DNA of 64,000 bases from Oscillospiraceae bacterium (lineage in GTDB: Bacteria > Bacillota > Clostridia > Oscillospirales > Ruminococcaceae): assembly GCA_015067185.1 (NCBI GenBank), contig SVMZ01000001.1:89038-153037 (forward strand), written 5' to 3'. Both the position numbers and the translations under genes were made by a program. The notes below the pieces were generated by a model. That model made no database searches and had not been told where the DNA came from. It worked only from the letters and a program-made list of their open reading frames with translations. Position 1 is the first letter of the stretch, and each line of letters starts with the position of its first letter. Shown here one piece after another: positions 16,949 through 25,080 of the stretch.

Positions 16949-17142
16949 GTATCCTCTTTTTTATTGCATAAAACTTCCTTTCAATCAAGTGTTTCTCTCA
17001 CTGTAAATTCAATTTCTATATTAAAAAAACAAACAAATTTTACAGCGGCAGCTTCCCTCTCCTATAAATAAATCTGACCAATGCAAAGCTCCTTGCTTCT
17101 ATAGTCAATTATATTATTCTTCAATTCTTCTCCTTTAATAAA

Positions 17143-17181
17143 AACAAACTGACTTCGCTGAAAGAACGAAATCAGTTTGTT
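17143..17181 (-). terminator. Terminator downstream of the symporter remnant
   Basis: AACAAACTGA (17143-17152) pairs with TCAGTTTGTT (17172-17181). The T run (GTTTTTATT) is on the minus strand, placing it after the degraded symporter gene, whose original terminator seems to have survived. Confidence 0.7.
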
Positions 17182-17239
17182 GCTTACTTCTCATCTTTTC
17201 TTTGCACCACAATCTTTTAATGCTTTATAGATGATGAAT

Positions 17240-17648
17240 TTATCTCCATTTAAATGTTACCATGCCACAGACATAGAGAAAGGCAATGATGACAGGAACC
17301 ACATAAATAAAGACGGGACGCATCCAATTCTGGATTTTAGGACCTTTTCCGGTATTGGCCTCCTTCAAAAATTTTTTCCTGCCCCATCCATAGCGTTTGC
17401 TGCAGCAGAACAGGACAACTACCAAAGAAGCAAGCGGAAGTAAATTGTTGTTAACCAAGAAATCCCATATATCGCTGATATTGCTTTTGGCGTGGAAAGG
17501 ATGGAAATTTGCCCAGATATTATGCAAAACCACCACCGCCGTACTGTCCTGTCATCCACGGAAATTTCCAAACATTTCCGCAACCAATTGCGCAGCCCGC
17601 ACTCAAAAGAATAAAACCAAGCCTGCTGCCCAGGCGTTCTTTTTTCAT
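17240..17648 (-). pseudogene. Remnant of a sodium:neurotransmitter symporter (NSS/SNF) gene, interior deleted
   Basis: From a good start (GGAGG, ATG at 17648) the minus strand reads [12 protein letters not shown], then [19 protein letters not shown], the signature first helix of NSS transporters, and stops after 42 residues. One frame over, sequence resumes as the family C-terminus: NNNLLPLASL, then GRKKFLKEANTG and WMRPVFIYVVP, ending at 17240. Intact NSS proteins are about 440-500 residues, so roughly 330-350 central residues are missing and the junction shifts the frame. No intact copy is in the window. The amino acid transport function is therefore lost here. Confidence 0.85.
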
Positions 17649-18034
17649 AAAATACCTCCATTACATACAAAAAGGCCCCATATGCATTTGAATATATCCC
17701 TCCATATAACATTATCTATATTTTAACAATCCAAACTACAAAATGCAATATCTCTCGCCCCTTTCATCTTTTTTATCCACTTTACATTAAATCTTCAATT
17801 ATTCTCTTCGCTACTTGTTTAAAAAGCTTTTCTTTCTCCACTCAATTTTCATCAACTCTTCTCGTTTAATAGATATCGCTCTGTCTGTTACAGCAAAAAA
17901 CTTTAGTTTTCAATCAAACTGTTACTGCAAAGTGCTGATATTTATAATTTGTCGCTTTTAAACATTGCATATCTTTTTTTATCGTATTATAATATAAAGT
18001 AGTTTTATCATAATGGGTCGATATACAACTTTTC
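17649..18034. other. AT-rich stretch without recognised gene
   Basis: Between the symporter remnant and the MATE gene only the MATE promoter is supported. No reading frame has a ribosome site, and no RNA or repeat is evident. Confidence 0.5.
17965..17993 (+). promoter_or_regulatory. Promoter of the first MATE gene
   Basis: TTGCAT (17965-17970), 17 bases, TATAAT (17988-17993), 65 bases before the chosen ATG. Confidence 0.65.
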
Positions 18035-18058
18035 ATGACTAAAGGAGAAATTGTATTA

Positions 18059-19489
18059 ATGAAATTACTGGATCGTCTTAATAAGTTTTTCGGTGCTCAG
18101 GACATGACCACCGGAAAACCCATGTCCAACCTTCTCACTTTTTCTATTCCGCTGCTCATTGGAAACTTCGCACAGCAGCTCTACAGCACAGCTGACTCAA
18201 TTATTGTCGGACAGTATGTCGGGGACACTGCTCTTTCTGCTATCGGCGCTACCATGCCGATCGTCAATATGATCTGCGTTCTCTTTATCGCACTTTCTAC
18301 CGGTACTGGTGTTATGGTTTCACAGTACTTTGGTGCCAAACAGAACGATAAGCTTTCTCTCACCGTTGGCAACTCTATTACCATGGTTATTATTTCCTCT
18401 CTTCTCTTGATGTTGATTTTTATTCCAACTTCTTATTCACTGCTCGAATTTATTAAAACACCGGAAGAAACCATTGACATGGCCAATAACTATCTTGTCA
18501 TCTATACATACGGCGTTCTTACAATCGGTCTTTATAATATTATTTCCGGTATCCTCCGCGGATTGGGAGACTCTTTTGTTCCCTTGCTTATCCTGATTGT
18601 CTGCTGCCTGCTCAATATCGGCCTTGATGTCTGGTTTGTTGCCGGTCTCGGTATGAAAGTAGCCGGTGCTGCTCTGGCAACCGTTATCTCTCAGGGTGTT
18701 TCTTCTCTTCTCTGTATTCTCCGCCTTCTCACACTTAAAAAGACAGTTACTGTACATGCCCGTAATTTCATTCCCAACAAACGCATCATCCTGGATCTCC
18801 TCAAGCTGGGTTTGCCTGCAGGCATCACCCAGATGGTTTTCTCTCTCGCTATGATCACTGTACAGTCCCTCACCAACAGCATGGGATATCAGGTTGTCAC
18901 CTGTACTACCGCCGTTATGCGTATTGATGGTTTTGCCATGCTGCCGAACTTTACCTTTGGTATGGCTATCACCACCTTTATTGGACAGAATATCGGTGCT
19001 AACAAGATGGATCGTGTTAAACAGGGCTCCAAAGATATTATTAAAATTGCATTGACTGCCTCTATTATTCTGGTTGCCTGTGTTCTTCTCTTTGGAAAAT
19101 ATCTCATCATCATGTTTACAGAAACGGATGATATCATCAATCTTGGTGTCCGCCAGCTGCGTATTCTGGCTGTGGGTTACGTTGCCATGTGTTTCACCCA
19201 GGTCTACGGCGGTATCATGCGCGGTGCCGGTGATACCATGCCTTCCATGTGGATCTCCATCATCACGACTGTTGTTATCCGTATTCCCCTTGCCTATCTT
19301 CTTGCATTCCTCACAAGATCTGAGGAATGGCCTAACGGAAATCCCGATGCCCTCTTCTTCTCTCTCCTTACTGTATGGGTCATGGGTGCCATTATCACCT
19401 ATCTCTGGTACAGACGCGGCAAATGGATGACCAAAGGTGTTGTCAAACACCAGGCCGCTTTGGCAAAGGCCGAGACTGCTGCTGAGTAA
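18059..19489 (+). CDS. MATE-family efflux transporter (NorM/DinF-type)
   Basis: Twelve-helix cation-coupled exporter of 476 residues. The paired MATE segments begin with FSIPLLIGNFAQQLYSTADSI (split here as FSIPLLIGNF and QQLYSTADSI) and the internal repeat KLGLPAGITQMVFS near residue 245. Multidrug or metabolite export is typical; the substrate is unknown. The ATG at 18059 is chosen because AGGAGAA stands nine bases upstream, whereas the in-frame ATG at 18035 includes that ribosome site within its coding region. A terminator separates it from the following acetyltransferase gene. Confidence 0.93.
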   Translation: MKLLDRLNKFFGAQDMTTGKPMSNLLTFSIPLLIGNFAQQLYSTADSIIVGQYVGDTALSAIGATMPIVNMICVLFIALSTGTGVMVSQYFGAKQNDKLSLTVGNSITMVIISSLLLMLIFIPTSYSLLEFIKTPEETIDMANNYLVIYTYGVLTIGLYNIISGILRGLGDSFVPLLILIVCCLLNIGLDVWFVAGLGMKVAGAALATVISQGVSSLLCILRLLTLKKTVTVHARNFIPNKRIILDLLKLGLPAGITQMVFSLAMITVQSLTNSMGYQVVTCTTAVMRIDGFAMLPNFTFGMAITTFIGQNIGANKMDRVKQGSKDIIKIALTASIILVACVLLFGKYLIIMFTETDDIINLGVRQLRILAVGYVAMCFTQVYGGIMRGAGDTMPSMWISIITTVVIRIPLAYLLAFLTRSEEWPNGNPDALFFSLLTVWVMGAIITYLWYRRGKWMTKGVVKHQAALAKAETAAE

Positions 19490-19509
19490 TAACATTCTCA
19501 TAAAATTAA

Positions 19510-19546
19510 AAAGCCTGTTCCCTACATGAGAACAGGCTTTCTTCTT
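19510..19546 (+). terminator. Terminator after the first MATE gene
   Basis: AAGCCTGTTC (19511-19520) pairs with GAACAGGCTT (19529-19538), followed by TCTTCTTC. It lies just before the ribosome site of the next gene. Confidence 0.75.
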
Positions 19547-19563
19547 CGAAAGGAGTTTTTCCC

Positions 19564-20352
19564 GTGTTTACCAAAGAACATCTGAAAAAACAAATACAGG
19601 CACTTGGCATTACCCCTACCGATAATGTTTTAATTCATTCTTCCATGAAAGCCATTGGTGAAACAGAAAATGGCGCCGACGGTTTGATTGATGCCTTCTG
19701 TGAATATCTCACCGACGGATTATTTATTGTTCCCACCCATACTTGGAATAATGTCACACGAACACAGCCGATTTTCGATGTCAACAAGACCGTTCCCTGT
19801 ATTGGAATTATCCCAACTGTAGCGGCTTTCCGGAAAGATGGAATCCGTTCTCTCCATCCCACCCACTCTATATGGGTTCACGGTAAAAATGCTGCTGATT
19901 TTATCCGTGGTGAGGAAAAACAAACCACACCGGCTTCTCCCACTTCCTGTTGGGCAAGACTTGTTGATATTAAAACCAAGATTCTTCTCATTGGTGTGGG
20001 AAACGATAAAAACACCTTCATCCATTCTGTGGATGAACTCATCGATCTCCCCGACAGATTGGCGGAAATCCCCTTTGATACTACGATTATTGATTATGAC
20101 GGAAATACCATCCACGGTTCCATGGTTAACCACGCCTGTTCTCACTGTGAAACTGTTTCTGCTTATTATACCAATTTCGACAAAGCCTTTAACGAGATGG
20201 GTGTACAGCATTTCGGCATGATTGGTAATGCAGAAACCCGTGTCGTGGACGCTGCACTTTGCCGTGAGATTGTCTACCGAATCTACTCCCGTATCGGCGG
20301 AGATGTCACAATACAGACAATGGATATCCCCGAAGAAGCCTATCGTCATTGA
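19564..20352 (+). CDS. AAC(3)-family aminoglycoside N-acetyltransferase-like protein
   Basis: Transfers acetyl from acetyl-CoA to an amino group; the 262 residues follow the Antibiotic_NAT fold throughout, with NVLIHSSMKAIG near the N-terminus, the SLHPTHSIWVHG loop, LLIGVGNDKNTFIH and a C-terminal HFGMIGNAETR segment. The start is GTG behind AAAGGAG. Chromosomal members in gut Clostridia are often not resistance genes. Here the gene is followed at 17 bases by the MFS-GH2 fusion, so an amino-sugar or other amine connected with that glycoside pathway is a possible substrate. Drug resistance cannot be read from sequence. Confidence 0.88.
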   Translation: MFTKEHLKKQIQALGITPTDNVLIHSSMKAIGETENGADGLIDAFCEYLTDGLFIVPTHTWNNVTRTQPIFDVNKTVPCIGIIPTVAAFRKDGIRSLHPTHSIWVHGKNAADFIRGEEKQTTPASPTSCWARLVDIKTKILLIGVGNDKNTFIHSVDELIDLPDRLAEIPFDTTIIDYDGNTIHGSMVNHACSHCETVSAYYTNFDKAFNEMGVQHFGMIGNAETRVVDAALCREIVYRIYSRIGGDVTIQTMDIPEEAYRH

Positions 20353-20369
20353 TAAAAGAGGTTGTTCAC

Positions 20370-23300
20370 ATGAAAAAGAAACTTTCTCCTCGTTTTTGGT
20401 GTGCATTGACTCTACTCAGTTTCATCGGACAGATTGCTTGGGTAGTTGAAAATATGTATTTCAATGTTTTCATCTACAAGATGTTCCATGCCTCTGCCGC
20501 CGATATTTCCGCTATGGTTTCCGCAAGCGCTGTTGCTGCCACTCTTACCACCGTATTGGTTGGTGCGTTGTCTGATAAAATCGGAAAGCGAAAAATCTTC
20601 ATCTGTGCAGGTTATATTGCCTGGGGTATCTCCATCTTTTCTTTTGCGTTTCTCCGCATCGATATTATCGAATCTCTGTTTCCTAAGGCTCTTTCAGCTG
20701 CCTCTGTCGGCATTTCTCTGGTCATTGTCATGGATTGCGTAATGACCTTCTTTGGCTCCAGTGCCAATGATGCTGCTTTTAATGCTTGGCTCACCGATAG
20801 CGCCGATTCCTCTAACCGCGGTGCTGCAGAAGGAATCAATGCCATGATGCCCCTAGTGGCCATTCTCGCTGTATTTGGCGGATTCATGTCTTTTAATCTT
20901 GACAGCTCCGACAGTTGGGTGCAGATTTTTACCATTATTGGTATTATCGTTACAGCGGTCGGTATTCTCAGCTTCTTCCTGATTGAAGACAATCCCACCG
21001 CCCCCACAGAGGCCGGATATTTTTCCAACGTGATCCATGGATTTCTCCCTTCAACAATAAAACAATATCCTCAGTTGTATCTGTATTTGACTGCGTTTAT
21101 TCTTTTTAATATTTCCATTCAGATCTTCATGCCCTATCTCATTATCTATTACGAAGTTTCTCTCGGCATGAGTAACTATGTGTTTGTTATGGCTCCCGCT
21201 ATTATTCTTGCATCTGTAGTCACGGCTCTCTGGGGAAAAGTCTATGATAAAAAAGGATTCTCTTTTTCCGCTATCTTCTCACTACTCTGGCTGTCTTGCG
21301 GATATATTCTTCTTTTCTTCACCTCTTCCACCCTTCCTGTATTCCTTGGTTCTCTGCTTATGATGTGCGGCTATCTTTCCGGTATGGCCGTATTCGGTGC
21401 CAAAATCCGTGATCTTACCCCCTCCGGAAAAGCCGGGCGCTTTCAGGGGATCCGTATCTTCTCTCAGGTACTTATTCCCGGTGTAGCAGGTCCTTTTATC
21501 GGTAAAACTATTCTTGCCAATGCAGAAACCATTCTTAACAATGATGGAACCACATCCTTTGTTCCCAACTCTAACATTTTTCTTGCAGCACTTGCTGTTG
21601 CAGTGTTACTTGCCATTATACTCATTCTGATTCAAAAAAATCGGAAACCTCGCCTCTGTGAACTCACTACTCCCTTTGAATGCGATTCATCTGCTGCCTG
21701 GGATGAATATCCCCGTCCTCAGATGAAGAGAGATTCCTATCTTTCTCTTTGCGGCGAATGGGAACTCTCCGTTAAAAAATACGATTCCGAAACCCCTCTG
21801 GGTACCATTCTCGTTCCCTTTCCTCCTGAATCCCGTCTGTCCGGTATTCAACGTTCTCTCCGTAAAAACGAAAGCTATCTCTACCGCAAAACCTTCCTGT
21901 TGGACGACACCTTTGCCAATGGCTGTGTCTTACTCCATTTTGGTGCTGCCGATCAAAATACTACAGTATATCTCAATGGTTATAAAATGGGTGAGAATAA
22001 AGGCGGCTATCTTCCTTTTACCATTGATATTACCAATGCTATTATCATTGGAGAAAACCATCTTGTAGTAGAGATCACCGACCAACTGGACACCACGCTC
22101 CCTTATGGCAAGCAACGCAAAAAACGAGGTGGAATGTGGTATACACCAATCAGCGGTATCTGGCAGCCGGTCTGGCTGGAGGCGGTTCCTGAAGAATATC
22201 TCACCTTCCTTCGCATTACCCCCACTCTCGAAACCGTCACAATTGATACCAATGGAGGAATTGCTGCTAAGCAATTGATTCTTCATCTTCCTGAAGGTGA
22301 TCGGGAATATAACTATACCGGTGACAGCATTACCATTTCCATTCCCTCTCCCCGTCTCTGGACTCCCGAAACACCTTATCTGTACTTCTTTACCCTAATT
22401 TGCGGCGAGGATAAGATAGACTCCTATTTTGCTCTGAGAACCATCTCTGTAGGCACTGTAAACAACAGAGCCTATATTCTGCTTAACAACAAACCCTATT
22501 TCTTCCACGCCTTGTTGGATCAGGGGTATTTCAGCGACGGTATCTATCTGCCGGCATCTCCTGATGGATTTATCAACGATATTCAAAAATGCAAGGAACT
22601 GGGCTTTAATACGCTGAGAAAACATATTAAGATCGAGCCGGAGCTTTTCTATTATTACTGTGACAAGTATGGAATGATTGTATTTCAGGATATGGTCAAC
22701 AATGGCCGTTACAGCTTCTTTAGGGATACGGCCCTGCCTACCATTGGTATCAAACGGCTTCCCTTCCTCCGTGCCTCCTATAAGCGCAGAGAGCTTTTTG
22801 AACAAACTGCTCACGCAACCATTGACCACCTCTACAATCATCCCTGTGTATGCTACTACACAATCTTCAACGAGGGTTGGGGACAGTATGATGCCGATCG
22901 GCTTTATGACAACCTCCGTTCTGTTGACCCGACCCGTATATGGGATGCCACCTCCGGCTGGTTTATCGAAAAAAAGAGCGATGTTACCAGCGACCATGTT
23001 TATTTCAAAAAGGTTTGTTCCGCCACCATGTCAGATGACCCCAATCGTCCTATGGTCTTGTCTGAATTTGGCGGCTATTCCTGCAAGCTGCCCGGGCATG
23101 CCTTCAACCTTGATAACACCTATGGCTACCGTTTCTTCAATAACACCGCAGAACTGACGGATGCTTTTGATCATCTCTATCGTGACGAAATCATTCCTAT
23201 GATCCGAAAAGGTCTCTGCGCTGCTGTTATGACACAGGTCAGCGATGTGGAAGACGAAACCAACGGTATGATGACCTATGACAGACAGATTGTAAAGCCT

Positions 23301-23372
23301 GATTCCAAAATTATGGTAAAACTGGCGCATGATTTACAGAAAACATTTGAAGAGCAAACTAACATCCGTTAA
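20370..23372 (+). CDS. MFS sugar transporter fused to a glycoside hydrolase family 2 enzyme
   Basis: One uninterrupted 1000-residue frame encodes two proteins normally made separately. Residues 1-425 are a twelve-helix MFS/GPH-type porter (GALSDKIGKRK after helix 2, KVYDKKGF between helices 8 and 9). From about 430 a complete GH2 enzyme follows: sugar-binding jelly roll (460-605, GGMWYTPISGIWQPVW), immunoglobulin-like domain and TIM barrel with acid/base Glu835 (IFNEGWGQ) and nucleophile Glu899 (LSEFGG). Because MFS C-termini face the cytoplasm, the hydrolase would sit at the inner mouth of the porter. GH2 covers beta-galactosidase, glucuronidase and mannosidase; which applies is open. ATG at 20370 has AGAGG eight bases upstream; an upstream TTG at 20349 is less likely. 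Confidence 0.9.
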   Translation: MKKKLSPRFWCALTLLSFIGQIAWVVENMYFNVFIYKMFHASAADISAMVSASAVAATLTTVLVGALSDKIGKRKIFICAGYIAWGISIFSFAFLRIDIIESLFPKALSAASVGISLVIVMDCVMTFFGSSANDAAFNAWLTDSADSSNRGAAEGINAMMPLVAILAVFGGFMSFNLDSSDSWVQIFTIIGIIVTAVGILSFFLIEDNPTAPTEAGYFSNVIHGFLPSTIKQYPQLYLYLTAFILFNISIQIFMPYLIIYYEVSLGMSNYVFVMAPAIILASVVTALWGKVYDKKGFSFSAIFSLLWLSCGYILLFFTSSTLPVFLGSLLMMCGYLSGMAVFGAKIRDLTPSGKAGRFQGIRIFSQVLIPGVAGPFIGKTILANAETILNNDGTTSFVPNSNIFLAALAVAVLLAIILILIQKNRKPRLCELTTPFECDSSAAWDEYPRPQMKRDSYLSLCGEWELSVKKYDSETPLGTILVPFPPESRLSGIQRSLRKNESYLYRKTFLLDDTFANGCVLLHFGAADQNTTVYLNGYKMGENKGGYLPFTIDITNAIIIGENHLVVEITDQLDTTLPYGKQRKKRGGMWYTPISGIWQPVWLEAVPEEYLTFLRITPTLETVTIDTNGGIAAKQLILHLPEGDREYNYTGDSITISIPSPRLWTPETPYLYFFTLICGEDKIDSYFALRTISVGTVNNRAYILLNNKPYFFHALLDQGYFSDGIYLPASPDGFINDIQKCKELGFNTLRKHIKIEPELFYYYCDKYGMIVFQDMVNNGRYSFFRDTALPTIGIKRLPFLRASYKRRELFEQTAHATIDHLYNHPCVCYYTIFNEGWGQYDADRLYDNLRSVDPTRIWDATSGWFIEKKSDVTSDHVYFKKVCSATMSDDPNRPMVLSEFGGYSCKLPGHAFNLDNTYGYRFFNNTAELTDAFDHLYRDEIIPMIRKGLCAAVMTQVSDVEDETNGMMTYDRQIVKPDSKIMVKLAHDLQKTFEEQTNIR

Positions 23373-23415
23373 CTGCCCTCTCCCTTTGTTCATCCCTTTA
23401 TTTCCTTCAAAACAA

Positions 23416-23450
23416 AAGCTGCCGGAAAGTTTCCGGCAGCTTACTTTTTT
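23416..23450. terminator. Terminator between MFS-GH2 and convergent MATE gene
   Basis: AAGCTGCCGGAAA (23416-23428) pairs with TTTCCGGCAGCTT (23430-23442). ACTTTTTTAT follows on the plus strand and TTGTTTTG on the minus strand, so it can serve both convergent transcripts. Confidence 0.85.
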
Positions 23451-23456
23451 ATGATC

Positions 23457-24860
23457 TTATTCCGCTATTTTCTGAGGCTGATTCCGTGTCAAATTTTTCA
23501 TCCAATTAAACCGATTGATCTTAACCACTGCAACAAAGCACTTGAGAATCTGGTCAGCCTTCAGACAGGCAAAGACCCACCATGCGGGTGCGCCGAGGAT
23601 GGCAGAAATCAGCGCAGAGGGTAGTACCACACCGAAGACAAAGATGGTATCATTTTTGAAAACAAAGGAGATATCACCGCCGGATTTCACCAGACCGAAG
23701 AGACATGGCATCTGATAGCTGGAGCCGATGATGGTGATGGAGAGTACGTTGATCATAGTGATGGCATGAGCAGCAGCCTCAACACTGATGCCGGCACCGG
23801 GAACAGCGGAGTATAGCATAACAAAGGGGTTGTTAAGCAGGAAAACCAACAAACCTGAGAAAAGACCTACACCAAGAAAGATAATCTGTGTGGTACGGGC
23901 ATATTCCTTCATCAGCTCGGTTTTACCGGCACCTACGGTTTTACCGGTGATAATACCAACGGCGGAAGCAAGACCGAGAATGGTGATATAGGCAAGGTTT
24001 CCCATGGTGTTGGCAACGGACACACCGGTGGATACGGTTTCATCAAAGAACTGTCCAAAGATAATGCTGTTGCCCATCATGTTGATACTCCAGACAATTT
24101 CTCCGGCAACAAGAGGGATACCGTACTTGATAAAATCTTTCCGAAGTGTTTTGTCGTGTTTCAGGAACTCTCCCAGCTTCATTTTCAACCTGTCTTCTTT
24201 CAGGAAGATGTAGGCAACAATAAAAGCTGTCTCACTTATACGAGAAATTACGGTTGCCCATGCGGCACCGGCAACCCCCATCTCCAAAATGTAGATAAAC
24301 AGGGCGTTGAGACCGATATTGACGAAAAGTGAGATGAGAGAAACGGTCATACCGATATGGGTGATCTCAACAGAGCGCATGGTATAAATCAGCGCCTGCG
24401 TGATGCAGAAGAACACATAGGAGACACAGACAATCTGCAGATAGATGGCAGCCTCTTCCAAAACTACTTCACTGGATGTAAACAGGCGCATGATCGGCCG
24501 CGGGAAAATGGCACAGACAGCGGTTATAACGGCCCCCACAATGATAGCATACTGTGTTCCAATCGACACAATACTTTTGATCCGGGCTGTATCCTTTTGA
24601 CCCCAATACTGGGCGGAGAGAATCACGATCGTGCCACCGATGCCGGTAGTGAACATTTGCATCAGGGTATTAATCTGGCTGGCAAAATAAACTCCTGATA
24701 CGGCAGCATCACCGAGAGAGCTGACCATCAGGTTATCTGCAAAGGTAACCAAAAAGGCAATGGCGTTCTGCGCCGCAACCGGCAAGGCCAGAGTAATCAG
24801 GCTGCGGTAGTAGCTCTTATCCCTTGTGAGCCAACGTTTTTTCTTTATTGCTGTTTCCAT
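23457..24860 (-). CDS. MATE-family efflux transporter (second)
   Basis: Twelve-helix exporter of 467 residues, only distantly similar to the MATE protein at 18059-19489. Helix 1 carries ALPVAAQNAIAFLVTFADN, a pattern of the DinF-like branch, and the repeat begins at YGIPLVAGEIVWSINMMG. The ATG at 24860 has GGAGG nine bases upstream; a longer in-frame start at 24923 would add 21 polar residues without a ribosome site. It converges with the MFS-GH2 gene and diverges from the GH42 gene. Substrate unknown; secretion of a metabolite or drug are both possible. Confidence 0.92.
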   Translation of the reverse strand: METAIKKKRWLTRDKSYYRSLITLALPVAAQNAIAFLVTFADNLMVSSLGDAAVSGVYFASQINTLMQMFTTGIGGTIVILSAQYWGQKDTARIKSIVSIGTQYAIIVGAVITAVCAIFPRPIMRLFTSSEVVLEEAAIYLQIVCVSYVFFCITQALIYTMRSVEITHIGMTVSLISLFVNIGLNALFIYILEMGVAGAAWATVISRISETAFIVAYIFLKEDRLKMKLGEFLKHDKTLRKDFIKYGIPLVAGEIVWSINMMGNSIIFGQFFDETVSTGVSVANTMGNLAYITILGLASAVGIITGKTVGAGKTELMKEYARTTQIIFLGVGLFSGLLVFLLNNPFVMLYSAVPGAGISVEAAAHAITMINVLSITIIGSSYQMPCLFGLVKSGGDISFVFKNDTIFVFGVVLPSALISAILGAPAWWVFACLKADQILKCFVAVVKINRFNWMKNLTRNQPQKIAE

Positions 24861-24923
24861 GTTCAGTTTCCTCCAAAAGCAAGCCTCCCCGGCAGGCTCT
24901 GACAGGGAAATATCCTGCCTCAA

Positions 24924-24952
24924 TTGACACCACAGGCGGCCTATGCTATAAT
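24924..24952 (+). promoter_or_regulatory. Promoter of the GH42 gene
   Basis: TTGACA (24924-24929), 17 bases, TATAAT (24947-24952): exact consensus. It leaves a leader of about 120 bases before the chosen ATG. Confidence 0.85.
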
Positions 24953-25080
24953 AATACCAAATTCAGATGATATAGGTAAATTTGAAACCTTATCAATTAT
25001 ACATCTGTTTCTGCATTTTTTCAAGCCTATTTTATTCAATCTTTTTGCTTTACCTCATTCGGAATTATGGAGGAATCACC

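Noticed and set aside
19564..20352. Call as an acquired aminoglycoside resistance gene
   Set aside because: No mobile element, integron or composition change; context ties it to sugar metabolism.
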